From a virus: a DNA stretch of 22,627 nt. Below, piece by piece: positions 1 to 8,112 of the stretch (position 1 is the first letter of the stretch; every line of letters starts with the position of its first letter). The translations under genes and the position numbers were made by a program. The notes beneath the pieces are model-generated. The model was given only the letters and a program-made list of their open reading frames with translations. It did no database searches and was not told the DNA's origin. The stretch is from positions 1-22,627 of IMG/VR virus record IMGVR_UViG_3300025000_000437; one strand, 5' to 3'.

Positions 1-1043
1 GGTAACGAGAGCAGGAGAGATTCAAGCGCGTCTTTGGCAACCGGAAGCCCAACAGGTGCTTCAGGGGTGCCGCCCACTACACGAGCCGAGAATTCAGCCA
101 CGTGACTTTTGCGTTTTTCAACCGCGAGGACAGCTTGCACGCCCTCGTCAGTTCGAGCCTTAATAAGTTCTGCGAGTTCAGCGGGTTCATTCGTCTGCAT
201 TTCTGCAATAACGGATGCGCGCGCCTGAGACAGCAAAACTTCCTTTTGCTCAGGTGTTGCTTTTTCTAAATCAAACTCCATATCAACCTCCGTTGTGGAA
301 TTGTCGCCAGCACCAGTGAAGATGCCGGATAATACACGTTGTAGTTTTTCCAATGTTGCCGCGACCCATGAGTGCTTTACTTCTACCCAGGAGTCCATCG
401 GGTCAAATGTTACAGATCCATCCTCTGCTTCTGTGTATTTCACCTGCCAGTATTTGTCGTCATGGCGGCATATCAAATAACCTTCAAACACTTCAACCGG
501 ATAAGTTTCCCAATCCCACTCTGCGTACATTTCGTAGAATGCCCGGCGGATAGTTTCAAGTCTTTCGTCAATCGATGCACCATCAAGAGAGAATAGAGAC
601 AGTGTTACGGGTTTCAAAAGTATTTGGTGCTCCTTGTCCCTCATGGCTGGCCAGTTCGTCAATGAACCGCCCATGATCACTTTTGCCTTAATATCAATCT
701 CAGGTGAGAAGTATCTGACACGCTTTTCAGCGATTGCGCTTTTACCGAGCTCATTCCATTCGACCTCTAACTGGATAACTCCGCGTTGGTCATCAAGTGA
801 ACATCCCTTTACCCATCCGGCGGCTTCTTCATGCTCATGCCCCATTGCATCGACAGGGAACCCGACAAGCTCACCGTTTGCGTCCACTGTTGCAGATAGT
901 GCTTTAGTGGTGTTTGACAGGTATTCGGATAACTCTTCTTTTTTGAACGCAACCACGCGCCCCCACATGCTAGTAAACTCACCAGCGGACATACCGTCTA
1001 TGACCGCGCTTCCATCAACCAGGTTGAAAAGTAAATTTTTCAT
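1..1043 (-). CDS. Mu I-like prohead protease/scaffold (3' end outside window)
   Basis: The minus frame opens at ATG 1043 behind a GGAG site and stays open for 347 codons to the window edge. Residues 61-77 (GFPVDAMGHEHEEAAGW) and 111-116 (YFSPEI), followed by GGSLTNWPA near 125-133, match the layout of Mu-type I proteases: conserved His in the first block, serine in the second. About 40 residues around 180-220 (EVFEGYLICRHDDKYWQVKY) look like an inserted domain that I have seen in other phage proteases. The visible tail is alanine- and glutamate-rich, as in a scaffold region. Such proteins assemble inside the procapsid and cut themselves and the head proteins. It lies downstream of portal and F-like genes, as expected for a head module. 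The opposite strand has a long shadow ORF. Family assignment is by motif memory; I am fairly sure. Confidence 0.85.
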   Translation of the reverse strand, partial: MKNLLFNLVDGSAVIDGMSAGEFTSMWGRVVAFKKEELSEYLSNTTKALSATVDANGELVGFPVDAMGHEHEEAAGWVKGCSLDDQRGVIQLEVEWNELGKSAIAEKRVRYFSPEIDIKAKVIMGGSLTNWPAMRDKEHQILLKPVTLSLFSLDGASIDERLETIRRAFYEMYAEWDWETYPVEVFEGYLICRHDDKYWQVKYTEAEDGSVTFDPMDSWVEVKHSWVAATLEKLQRVLSGIFTGAGDNSTTEVDMEFDLEKATPEQKEVLLSQARASVIAEMQTNEPAELAELIKARTDEGVQAVLAVEKRKSHVAEFSARVVGGTPEAPVGLPVAKDALESLLLSL

Positions 1044-1054
1044 GTGTCTCCGTG

Positions 1055-1089
1055 TAATAAAAATAGCCGCAGTCATAATCGACTACGGC
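1055..1089 (-). terminator. Rho-independent terminator just before the protease gene
   Basis: On the minus strand a 9-bp stem (GCCGTAGTC/GACTGCGGC, one U-G wobble) with a 6-base loop is followed by TATTTTTATT. The plus-strand version has a C-A mismatch, so the structure favours minus-strand RNA. It ends 12 bases before the protease start codon, so the protease must be read through it or have another promoter. Confidence 0.7.
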
Positions 1090-1129
1090 CAGCTTTCGCA
1101 AGGTTCGTTATTTGTTTGTCAGTTTATTC

Positions 1130-1153
1130 TTACATACTCCATCAGGTATGTAA
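1130..1153. repeat. 8-bp inverted repeat between two genes
   Basis: TTACATAC and GTATGTAA form a perfect inverted repeat with an 8-base spacer, directly after the stop codon of the 65-residue gene. A weak promoter-like pair (TTTACA, 16 bases, TAAGAA) overlaps it on the minus strand, so it could be an operator or an mRNA hairpin. Function is unknown. Confidence 0.35.
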
Positions 1154-1154
1154 A

Positions 1155-1352
1155 CTACGCAAATGTAGCAACTTTCTGCCAACTCTTAGCCACCGCCTCG
1201 TGCTCCCGGCAGTAGTGTAACTCGGTGATATTATCCATCCCGCGCGTGTCGATGTCCTTGACGAATCCGATTGCTCGCCTGTCACAGAATGAGCAGGTGT
1301 CTACTGACAACGGGGGCATGGCTACTTTGTGCATCTGGATAAAGTCGGTCAT
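1155..1352 (-). CDS. Small cysteine/histidine protein, function unknown
   Basis: This 65-residue protein starts at ATG 1352 with a GAGGG site 3 bases upstream. I do not recognise the family. It carries CSFC near residue 20 and HYCREH near residue 47, spacing that could hold one zinc ion, so it may be a small zinc-knuckle protein. It sits 21 bases downstream of the LamG gene and upstream of a terminator, so it is probably the last gene of the head transcript. No signal peptide or membrane segment is visible. Confidence 0.6.
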   Translation of the reverse strand: MTDFIQMHKVAMPPLSVDTCSFCDRRAIGFVKDIDTRGMDNITELHYCREHEAVAKSWQKVATFA

Positions 1353-1373
1353 GGTTCCCTCGAAATGACTATT

Positions 1374-2813
1374 TTATATAAGTCCATACGGCTGATAATA
1401 CATTGGGGTTATCGCCCATTTATTCGCTAAATAATATCTAATGGACGCCCTTGTTCTAGCGTCTAGCGCGGCGGAGTATCTTACTCGCTCTCCTAGATAC
1501 ATTTCAGCCCACCAATCCGTACCTGCTATATTGTCTTCCCCGACGGCGTCTGGTAAAAACTCATTTGTGGATGTGGTCAGTGTTCCTGCAATGCCATTAC
1601 AAAACAGTTGATAACTACTTCCACTCCTGACAATTTCAAGAACATTCCATTCGCCACCGTTAATTAAAGACACGGCAGCAGAATCTAATCCTCCAACAGG
1701 ATGCACAACAAAACGAGGGTCAGCGTCATAAGACGTTCCGGTTATTACTAAATAATTGTCCGGTGTGGCAACGTGTGAGCCATAAGTAACATCAAGATTT
1801 TTTACAACATAAAACGCAGTAAAGTCGCCAGCGACCCACTTTGTTTCATCCATATTGCTGTCTGTTCCGTTCCACAATCCACAGGCAAGGCTGTTCTGAA
1901 TATTGGTTTTCCACAATGGACGCACTGCATCGGACGCTGCAAGAAGTCCAGCGGACACGGCAAACTTGTCTGACACAGCCCTAATGGGGTCGGCATCAGA
2001 AGCAACTTTTGTCGTTTTTGCTGCGTCCGTAAAGGCATAGTTCAAATCACTAAAATCAAACCAAGAGTGTTGATTTGGCACAGTATTTGGCAATGCTGAC
2101 GGCAAGTTTAAATTCGAAACTCCAAACGGGTAAGAGATACCAATGATGGATGCTTGTTCTGCTGCTGTCAGGAATCTGTTTTTCCAGAATCCTGCGTTCC
2201 AAATTTCTCCGCCGTAATAATTAGAATTTACAGCCCCATGTCTCCCAAACGAGAGGTTGTTTGTGCCGTTACGTGTTCCGCCAGTCCACGATGCCGTTTT
2301 TATTGCGCCAGAATCTATTTTTATGGATAACAGGTCGTTTACCGCGTCGTGTCCAAATACTACCTGGTGAGACTCCCCCGCAACAAGCGCTCCTGTCGTG
2401 GTAACTGTCTGAAACGTTGTACTATTGCCAACACGAAAGTTCAACTTACCATCGTCGGTTAAATACAAAACATAATCATGCCCCGGATTGCTGCCGTCTG
2501 ATTTTCCCATGATCCACTGAAAAACATTAACAGCGGCTGGCTTTATGTTTATAGTCCACATAAACGAACTATCTGTGCCAAGTGAAATATCCTCATTATC
2601 GGCAATCGTTATATAATCCGAATCTGCCAATACAAATAAGGCGTGCCCGTTTACAGTTCCCGCAGTTCCTGTATCTAACAACGTATTGGTTTGAGACACG
2701 GCGTTTCTTCTGCTGCCACTCGCCTCGTTGAGAAACCAATACAAAGCCATATCATCAACTAGGGTTTTATTCCTCTTCCCCGCAATTATCGTTACAAATT
2801 TAATTATGTCCAT
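1374..2813 (-). CDS. LamG/concanavalin-like virion surface protein
   Basis: This is a 479-residue protein with two lectin-like halves. Residues about 25-225 have a LamG pattern: ALYWFLNEASG, then HALFVLADSDYITIAD, GKLNFRVGNSTT, and a final WNAGFWKNRFLTAAE. Residues about 245-470 repeat the theme (HSWFDFSDLNYAFTDAAKT to YLGERVRYSAALDARTR, ending RYYLANKW), resembling a second concanavalin-like beta-sandwich. Such folds bind glycans and are common on phage heads, whiskers and tail tips. There is no signal peptide. A GAGGG stretch precedes ATG 2813, and the start overlaps a 20-codon micro-ORF. Its place between the F-like head gene and the protease suggests a head decoration or adhesion role, which is inference. 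Confidence 0.82.
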   Translation of the reverse strand: MDIIKFVTIIAGKRNKTLVDDMALYWFLNEASGSRRNAVSQTNTLLDTGTAGTVNGHALFVLADSDYITIADNEDISLGTDSSFMWTINIKPAAVNVFQWIMGKSDGSNPGHDYVLYLTDDGKLNFRVGNSTTFQTVTTTGALVAGESHQVVFGHDAVNDLLSIKIDSGAIKTASWTGGTRNGTNNLSFGRHGAVNSNYYGGEIWNAGFWKNRFLTAAEQASIIGISYPFGVSNLNLPSALPNTVPNQHSWFDFSDLNYAFTDAAKTTKVASDADPIRAVSDKFAVSAGLLAASDAVRPLWKTNIQNSLACGLWNGTDSNMDETKWVAGDFTAFYVVKNLDVTYGSHVATPDNYLVITGTSYDADPRFVVHPVGGLDSAAVSLINGGEWNVLEIVRSGSSYQLFCNGIAGTLTTSTNEFLPDAVGEDNIAGTDWWAEMYLGERVRYSAALDARTRASIRYYLANKWAITPMYYQPYGLI

Positions 2814-2862
2814 ACGCCCTCACACACGTGCCAGCTTCATCGGTATAAAATTCTAATTTCAT
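2800..2862 (-). CDS. 20-residue micro-ORF bridging two genes
   Basis: ATG 2862 overlaps the stop codon of the preceding gene as ATGA and has a good GGAG site 7 bases upstream. The frame gives MKLEFYTDEAGTCVRAYGHN and stops 14 bases inside the LamG gene. It could be a real microprotein or a translational coupler that carries ribosomes to the LamG start. Support is only the start context. Confidence 0.35.
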   Translation of the reverse strand: MKLEFYTDEAGTCVRAYGHN

Positions 2863-3074
2863 GGTCTCACTCCGTTGTCTACGTGCGGTACGGTCATGGT
2901 TTGCACCGTCCTCACCGCGTCAATTGCTATCTGCCAACTCTCATGTTTACTTGTTGGCTTGATAAGGCTTATCGAGTATTCACCAGGGGGTAATCGATCA
3001 ATCGCCCTAGCGACACTAACCACTTTAGGCGACAGGTCTGTAACTGGTTTTAATACGGGTTCGATGTCGGTCAT
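2859..3074 (-). CDS. Small head-module protein, function unknown
   Basis: I place the start at ATG 3074, which shares one base with the TGA of the F-like gene (TGATG) and has GGGCGGGG just upstream. An upstream TTG at 3089 is possible but worse. The product has 71 residues: MTDIEPVLKPV, then SVARAIDRLPPGEYSISL near 20-38, and a Lys/Trp-containing C-terminal half. I do not recognise the family. The tight coupling to the minor head gene suggests a virion assembly or structural role. Confidence 0.6.
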   Translation of the reverse strand: MTDIEPVLKPVTDLSPKVVSVARAIDRLPPGEYSISLIKPTSKHESWQIAIDAVRTVQTMTVPHVDNGVRP

Positions 3075-3715
3075 CAATGCCCCGCCCAAATTTCGCCTTG
3101 ATCATCAAAAAGGTAATGCTTGCAGTTGTAACCCCGGCAAGCGAACGACTGATTACCAGGCTGCCCCGGTATCAAGCTGCGCTTTACCCAAAATGACACA
3201 CTGTGTCTCTTGCCCTTCCACTTCCGGCATGTCGAGCAACTTTCCTCACCATCATCACCATCAAAGGTGAGCATGATGTTCTTAGCGCCCCGCAACTTAC
3301 CTTCAGCATAAACGCCGTCAAGTGTGTTCGCGTACCCCTCGGAGCGGTCGTCAACTTCGCTGGTATTGTCCTCGTCCGGCTCTTCTTTTTTCAACTCTTT
3401 CAATCGCTCAAATAACTGGTCGATGAACCCTAACTCTGTTTGCTGCTTACTAGCAATCCATGACTGGTCGCTGGAGTTCATTTCATTCACATCGCCGCCG
3501 CCGTCTACATACCCGGAATCGAAGGCATTGCCAAACGCTTCTGCCATCGCCTGTTTCATCTGGTTTTTAGCCTTCGCAACATTGCTACTGTCACTTATGA
3601 GATATTCGAGTATTGCGTTCTTAATCTCATACTTATACTTTGAGCGGATGGAGTAATAGTCACCCGCTTCAAACGAATGTGTAAACGCGTCTACCAGCCT
3701 CTTGAAAAGGTTCAT
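3074..3715 (-). CDS. Mu gpF-like/SPP1 gp7-like minor head protein
   Basis: The protein has 213 residues. Its N-terminal half is helical and charged (LVDAFTHSFEAGDYY, then QMKQAMAEAFGNAFDSGYVDGGG near 52-75). The C-terminus has the typical minor head ending: MLTFDGDDGEESCSTCRKWKGK near 148-169, CRGYNCKH near 194-201, a cysteine set that probably holds a metal. It is shorter than Mu gpF, so it may be a reduced version. Its ATG shares a base with the portal stop (TAATG). These proteins sit at the portal inside the head and aid assembly or DNA injection. Assignment rests on the cysteine tail and gene order. Confidence 0.75.
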   Translation of the reverse strand: MNLFKRLVDAFTHSFEAGDYYSIRSKYKYEIKNAILEYLISDSSNVAKAKNQMKQAMAEAFGNAFDSGYVDGGGDVNEMNSSDQSWIASKQQTELGFIDQLFERLKELKKEEPDEDNTSEVDDRSEGYANTLDGVYAEGKLRGAKNIMLTFDGDDGEESCSTCRKWKGKRHSVSFWVKRSLIPGQPGNQSFACRGYNCKHYLFDDQGEIWAGH

Positions 3716-5127
3716 TACTTAGCCTTTGCTAACTTTTTGTACAATTCCGGGTCTGTCAACTCGACAAACTTCTTCCAGTTCGGAATGCTGGCGGCTATGA
3801 TTTTCTTCTCTTCCGGCGCGCGCTCTGTTTCGTCTTTGTCCGGGATTGTTTCAGTCAGCACCCCCGATTTTCTACGGATCGCTTTCAGGTCGTCCTCTGA
3901 CAATTCCATCCATTGAATCGCTCCCAGGAACGTGGCTAACTCTGACAAACTGACCTGCTTCTCTATCGGTGTGCATACCAGTTTAGGACGTTTTGTCATG
4001 CCGGGGAACGCGCCTTCATTCAGCGTGAATATGCGCTTACCTAACTGTGCATCAACCTGCGAGATCAACCCTTCCATCATGGCGTTGAACACGGTTATGA
4101 ACATCTGCGAGCTGTCGGTCATGGCCGCGAATGAACCCGTACCCGTCACTGAGGATAACGCCGCCCACTGCATGTTGTAGACCATCAACTTGAGAATGCC
4201 GAAATACTTTATCGCTTCGAGGATGGAGGGAGCAGCGGAGAAATTCACATCCTTCAAGTCACCCACAACGCCTTTAGGCCATGCAGCATAGTTGCCCTCT
4301 TGAGCTGTCATAATGTTCTTAGCGGCACGTTTCAAATTAACTTCATCGCCAGGTGTCAGTGATTCGTTTACCGTTACATCAAGGTATCCGGCGGCGTGTT
4401 CAAACCCTACGCCCTGCACGACTTCCAAGCCGTACTTGATTCTTTCCAAGCGCCATACAGCCTCTAATGGTGACAACCCTTCCGGATTCTGAAGATCCCC
4501 AAATGCAATGTGAAGCGATCGGTTTAGCGGGATGGTTATCTGTGGGTTCGGGTTATCCTGTTGGATGAATCCCCTTACCTTGCCTGTCCGTTCGTCCATG
4601 TCCCACTTGTAAAAACTGGAGTGATCACGCCATGCCAACCTGCGCACGCCAATCAGATTGTCGTTATATTCTGACTTCCATTCATCACCCTCAGGCGCGT
4701 TCCAATTCTGTGAGCGCACGCCTAAGACAACTTCCCACCAGCCAAATCCCATGAAGGGGACTTGACTGATCAATGTTGAGAGAAAACCATCAGGACCGCC
4801 TTCAATGTCCTGTAGCATCTGCTCACCAAACTCCTGAGCGCGCTTGTCGTCATCGCTAGCATCATCCGGTAATTCCCACTCCAGTTTCACAGCCCGCGCT
4901 AACGCCTGGTAGACGTTGCGGACTATCGCCATTTCAGGATCAGAGCGGCGCATACGTGAGTAAAGCGGCTGCACCCCTGGCCAATGTAACTCGCGGTGAT
5001 AGGCTTCTTCCACATACCCCATGTATGCCTGTAGTCCAGCCGTGCCTATCTCAGTCCATTTTCTCTCGTTGTCGCTCATTGGTATGTCGCTCAATGTGTC
5101 CTCACTTCCATTTCGATTCGTAGTCAT
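3715..5127 (-). CDS. Portal protein, Mu gp29-like (DUF935 type)
   Basis: At 470 residues this has the usual length and blocks of DUF935-type portals: RMRRSDPEMAIVRNVYQAL near 58-76, VPFMGFGWWEVV near 123-134, RDHSSFYKWD near 167-176, IAFGDLQNPEGLSPLEAVWR near 207-226, and a helical tail. Portals form the dodecameric ring at one capsid vertex, through which TerL pumps DNA. The start overlaps the TerL end by 26 bases and the stop overlaps the F-like gene by one base, so the three are translated from one message. The last 40 residues are lysine- and glutamate-rich. Confidence is high. Confidence 0.94.
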   Translation of the reverse strand: MTTNRNGSEDTLSDIPMSDNERKWTEIGTAGLQAYMGYVEEAYHRELHWPGVQPLYSRMRRSDPEMAIVRNVYQALARAVKLEWELPDDASDDDKRAQEFGEQMLQDIEGGPDGFLSTLISQVPFMGFGWWEVVLGVRSQNWNAPEGDEWKSEYNDNLIGVRRLAWRDHSSFYKWDMDERTGKVRGFIQQDNPNPQITIPLNRSLHIAFGDLQNPEGLSPLEAVWRLERIKYGLEVVQGVGFEHAAGYLDVTVNESLTPGDEVNLKRAAKNIMTAQEGNYAAWPKGVVGDLKDVNFSAAPSILEAIKYFGILKLMVYNMQWAALSSVTGTGSFAAMTDSSQMFITVFNAMMEGLISQVDAQLGKRIFTLNEGAFPGMTKRPKLVCTPIEKQVSLSELATFLGAIQWMELSEDDLKAIRRKSGVLTETIPDKDETERAPEEKKIIAASIPNWKKFVELTDPELYKKLAKAK

Positions 5128-6388
5128 CTACACTACCAAGACTTTCAATGTCCGCCCAGGTGGATCCACCGCCCGCCGTCATTGCATATCGTAAAATTGC
5201 AAGCATGATAACCCAATCGTCATGCCTTCCATCAGGAGCGCTAAACCTCGGGTGTCCGCTTGCCATTGTCAATACTTCAAATGACCTCAACTCGTCACTG
5301 GCTTCTTTCGGCACCTGGAAGTTGTCATGCTCAAATGACACTGCCAACCCTTGAATCAACGGCGGCTTGTTTGATGCCGTCATGTTAAAGCCGGGTAATC
5401 CATCTGTGCCTGCCAGAACCCTTAACCCGTCTTGCGCTAATATCTCAATATTCGGAACGCCCATGCTGTTGCGCTCCGGCATTACGCCTTCACAATCCCA
5501 ACGCCTGTACATGGTCTTCACCTTCTCGCGCTGATAGGTGTAATCCATCTGATTGAAACGTTCCCAATCCACAACCTTGTTACACTCCCGGCACCCCACC
5601 CCTTGCACGGTGAAGTCGTTGCTTTGTCCCCAGTCAAGCGCCATGACCTTGCGGTGTCCCCTGTGGTTTAGTGGGTCGTCAGGCTTTTCGATAACAGCGC
5701 ACTGGTCTATGTTCTGGAAGAATCCACCATCCTCAACGAAATCCGCCATGATCTCTTGTTGGTAAACTCTTCCTGGTAATTCTTTTTTCAGGTCATCAAT
5801 TTCGTCCCTGGGGATGTGTGGGTTGTCGTAGGTTGAGTATTTCCACCGCGCCCAATTCTCTTTATCCTCTGCTAGGGAATAGAGTTTGTAAAAGTCATTT
5901 AGTCCTTTTGGCGTCCCTGAGAATATCGCCCCGCCCCTCATATCTGCTAAGGTTGCCCGTATAGATGTATTCCAAATTTCCATCAACCTTGAAACTAATC
6001 CGGCTTCGTTGACAATCGCAAGTTTATACTTTCGTGACCTGCCAGCGTCCGGGTTGCTGTCAAATGACCACATTTCAAGCACGCCCCCGGTGATAATCTC
6101 AATCCGGCGCTCCTGCTCGCTACGGTCTTTGGTTATCGGTGCTAACACGCTGCGGATCTCACGCCATGACGGAGCCATGTATTTGTAGGTCGGTTCAAAC
6201 CATCCCACCGGATACCCCTCTAACATGGTCTTTATGGCTATGTCTTCGTCAAGTATGTTCTTGCCAAACCTACGTCCGCAATCCAGGACATTGAAGCGCC
6301 GTAATCCATTCTTAATTTTCAACTGCGCCGTGTGCAGGCGCGGGAGTGTGATCACTTTTGTCGCGTCACTCGCTGATTGGTTTGTCAT
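5102..6388 (-). CDS. terL: Terminase large subunit (packaging ATPase and nuclease)
   Basis: The protein has 428 residues. The Walker A-like loop is GRRFGKN at 38-44, Walker B is LAIVNEA at 123-129 (Asn replaces the usual Asp before the catalytic Glu), and SGTPKG at 157-162 fits the coupling motif. The nuclease half begins at ALDWGQSND (Asp 252) and ends with HDDW at 389-392. Both halves are complete. TerL cuts concatemeric phage DNA and drives it into the procapsid through the portal encoded next door. Its start overlaps the small subunit by 23 bases. The Mu-like portal beside it suggests a Mu gp28-related type. Confidence 0.96.
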   Translation of the reverse strand: MTNQSASDATKVITLPRLHTAQLKIKNGLRRFNVLDCGRRFGKNILDEDIAIKTMLEGYPVGWFEPTYKYMAPSWREIRSVLAPITKDRSEQERRIEIITGGVLEMWSFDSNPDAGRSRKYKLAIVNEAGLVSRLMEIWNTSIRATLADMRGGAIFSGTPKGLNDFYKLYSLAEDKENWARWKYSTYDNPHIPRDEIDDLKKELPGRVYQQEIMADFVEDGGFFQNIDQCAVIEKPDDPLNHRGHRKVMALDWGQSNDFTVQGVGCRECNKVVDWERFNQMDYTYQREKVKTMYRRWDCEGVMPERNSMGVPNIEILAQDGLRVLAGTDGLPGFNMTASNKPPLIQGLAVSFEHDNFQVPKEASDELRSFEVLTMASGHPRFSAPDGRHDDWVIMLAILRYAMTAGGGSTWADIESLGSVDDYESKWK

Positions 6389-6710
6389 CGTAAAGCACCT
6401 TAATCACGTGTTCTTTTCCATCAGCGCCAGTTACTTCTTGCCGTTCTACATACCCACGCCCCTTACCTTGTGTTTTCAGGAAGAAAATCATTGCGGTTGT
6501 ATTGCCGTCAAGCGCCTGGTTATATAAAGCGGACTCGACATTATCAATCATCTTTTCGCGCTCGTCTGCTAGACACTGTTTTATTTCAGGGTGCTTATTC
6601 AGGAATGCGTAAACTGTGGTTCTGGATACATCAAAAGACTTGGCAACAAGCGATATATTGCCCCTTGATTTTTCGATTGCCGCCTTAAGTCCTTTGATTG
6701 TCAGTGTCAT
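6366..6710 (-). CDS. terS: Terminase small subunit-like DNA-binding protein
   Basis: The protein has 114 residues. A helix-turn-helix lies near 13-45 (GNISLVAKSFDVSRTTVYAF), followed by helices and AMIFFLKTQGKGRGYVER near 73-90, a pattern I associate with TerS-like proteins placed before TerL. TerS recognises the packaging site and presents DNA to TerL. The start lacks a GGAG site (only an A-rich run and AGAG 18 bases away), unusual for this window, so the level may be low or coupled to the upstream gene 15 bases away. Confidence 0.8.
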   Translation of the reverse strand: MTLTIKGLKAAIEKSRGNISLVAKSFDVSRTTVYAFLNKHPEIKQCLADEREKMIDNVESALYNQALDGNTTAMIFFLKTQGKGRGYVERQEVTGADGKEHVIKVLYDDKPISE

Positions 6711-6725
6711 CTTTTTTTATAGTGT

Positions 6726-7016
6726 TCACTCTGTTATATCTAAATCATCTTCTTTGTCTTCAATGTCCTTTTGCGTCCTTTGGATTCTCTGCTCAAGTGT
6801 CAATATCTCTTTTTCAGACTGCTTTTTTGAGAATCCGGCGGCGCGACAAGTAACATCCAAAACAATCCCAGCGTTCTTTGTTGCGATAAGTTGCGCTGCC
6901 TGAGCAATAGATGTTTCTGGAACGTCGAATATAAACACAATACCCCCGTCAACAAGTGTCTTAACCTGTCTGACTGAGGCTGCAAAGTGGATTGTGTTCT
7001 CCTGTCCCTCTACCAA
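6726..7016 (-). CDS. Conserved-looking phage protein with a coiled-coil tail
   Basis: I start at TTG 7016, which has AAGGAG at ideal spacing, rather than TTG 7052 with no clear site. The 96-residue product has a compact half (VKTLVDGGIVFIFDVPE, then AAQLIATKNAGIVLDVTC) and a charged helical tail near 65-96 rich in Gln, Glu and Lys that could form a coiled coil. I have a faint memory of similar phage proteins next to terminase genes but no function. It overlaps the HNH gene by 7 bases and precedes TerS. Confidence 0.6.
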   Translation of the reverse strand: MVEGQENTIHFAASVRQVKTLVDGGIVFIFDVPETSIAQAAQLIATKNAGIVLDVTCRAAGFSKKQSEKEILTLEQRIQRTQKDIEDKEDDLDITE

Positions 7017-7306
7017 TAACGCTCCTTGATTTTGCACGGTGCATTCAACCAATATTCCATCATGCTATTCAATCCGTATCTCGCAACCTGCTTGACCCAA
7101 AACACTAACTTCATCTTGTAGCCATTCAGCACGGCTTTTTGAATGTGGCAGGTATCACACGCCAACATCAGATTGCGTTCGTCATCGAAGTATGGTTCAC
7201 CTTTCTTACGCCCGAAGAACACATGGTGCCGTTGTGTCCCCTGCCTATGGTTACAATGTTCGCAGTAGTCACCCCGCTTTAGCCGTAACTCGGGGACACT
7301 GATCAA
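7010..7306 (-). CDS. HNH endonuclease beside the terminase genes
   Basis: The protein has 98 residues, with TTG start 7306 overlapping the previous stop as TTGA and a GAGG site upstream. It has the HNH and zinc layout: CEHC at 15-18, QRHHVFF near 25-31 (catalytic His pair), DERNLMLACDTCH near 42-54. Small HNH proteins coded beside terminase are known to assist terminase cutting of phage DNA in cos phages (for example HK97 gp74). Its place directly before TerS and TerL suggests that role rather than a selfish homing gene. Confidence 0.85.
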   Translation of the reverse strand: MISVPELRLKRGDYCEHCNHRQGTQRHHVFFGRKKGEPYFDDERNLMLACDTCHIQKAVLNGYKMKLVFWVKQVARYGLNSMMEYWLNAPCKIKERYW

Positions 7307-7512
7307 AACGGTATATCCTCGTCAATCACATTCACGGGTTGACCCCACATCACCGTTGCTTCCTGGTCAGCCCATAAATGTCCGTAGTGTCTGCCTTCAT
7401 GCCCGTGTGTCAACTCGCAAAGAATAACCATGCCCGGAATGGTGAGCGTCTTGTCACAGCGGACAGTTACCCTCATCAGGTCTAATACTTTGTAGTCAGG
7501 CGTGGCTTCCAT
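7303..7512 (-). CDS. Small protein with C-x-GHEGxH motif
   Basis: I choose ATG 7512, five bases after GGGAG, over GTG 7518. The 69-residue product contains CELTHGHEGRHYGHLW near 32-47, a short cysteine/histidine motif seen in many small phage and actinobacterial proteins and likely to bind zinc. Function is unknown. It overlaps its neighbours by 17 and 4 bases, so it belongs to the same message as the HNH and terminase genes. Confidence 0.63.
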   Translation of the reverse strand: MEATPDYKVLDLMRVTVRCDKTLTIPGMVILCELTHGHEGRHYGHLWADQEATVMWGQPVNVIDEDIPF

Positions 7513-7711
7513 GTTCACTCCCTAATTCCCTGTCCATCCATTTATCAATTTCTTCGTCTGTTGCAGTGTCGGGATATACACCATCTTCTGACATGTTTAC
7601 AAATAACATCACCCCAAGAATATTCTCTGGAATAGGGGCATGGCAACTATTGCAAATGTATTTATCGTTTACCACTAAATCAACGCCACAATATTCACAA
7701 ATTAGTTGCAT
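7496..7711 (-). CDS. Small zinc-ribbon protein
   Basis: ATG 7711 has GGAG six bases upstream; ATG 7723 is too close to its GAGGG to be used. The 71-residue product begins MQLICEYCGVDLVVNDKYIC and continues NSCHAPIP, so CxxC pairs at 5-8 and 20-23 form a classic zinc ribbon. The rest is acidic (DGVYPDTATDEEIDKWMDRE). It might bind nucleic acid or another protein. No function can be assigned. It overlaps the next gene by 17 bases. Confidence 0.65.
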   Translation of the reverse strand: MQLICEYCGVDLVVNDKYICNSCHAPIPENILGVMLFVNMSEDGVYPDTATDEEIDKWMDRELGSEHGSHA

Positions 7712-7854
7712 CTGTCGCTCCATCCCTCTAATCCGGCAACTACGTACAGATGGAGATTAAGTTTGGTGGCAAGGTTGACGGGAGGAGACCGCCAACTCTA
7801 TGCGGATACCGATAATGTGTGTTTGCCTGGTAGCCGCCGGACTGGAGGGGAGGA

Positions 7855-8100
7855 TTATCCGCCTGATTCTTGCGCGGGAGTAATCTGTTTTGCGGCTTCT
7901 GTGCTTGATAGACTACCCTTCAAGGCGCTATCTTCCATTGCCACACCAATGACGTAGGACACAATCACGGGTTGCCACAAACCAACTAGAATTAATACTT
8001 GATTCAACTTTTCAGGGATGAAAAACCATCCTAGAACGATTGCCAGAGTTGCAAATCCGGCGTCACAAATCATAGTGCGAAATTTTCTTGATTGCCACAT
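7855..8100 (-). CDS. Small membrane protein, possible holin
   Basis: ATG 8100 follows AGGAG by five bases. The 81-residue protein has two hydrophobic stretches, about residues 12-28 (DAGFATLAIVLGWFFIP) and 32-52 (LNQVLILVGLWQPVIVSYVIG), with a basic N-terminus and a polar tail (SLSSTEAAKQITPAQE). That is the size and topology of class II holins, which open the inner membrane at lysis. No lysin gene is nearby, so the holin reading is tentative. About 140 bases after it hold no convincing gene. Confidence 0.65.
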   Translation of the reverse strand: MWQSRKFRTMICDAGFATLAIVLGWFFIPEKLNQVLILVGLWQPVIVSYVIGVAMEDSALKGSLSSTEAAKQITPAQESGG

Positions 8101-8112
8101 ATCCACTCCTAT

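Noticed and set aside
634-1215. 193-codon plus-strand ORF
   Set aside because: It is antisense to the protease gene, which has motifs, a start and a ribosome site.
7706-7957. 83-codon plus-strand ORF in the gap after the membrane protein
   Set aside because: It is antisense to two minus genes and has no ribosome site or family features; the 140-base gap holds no clear gene.
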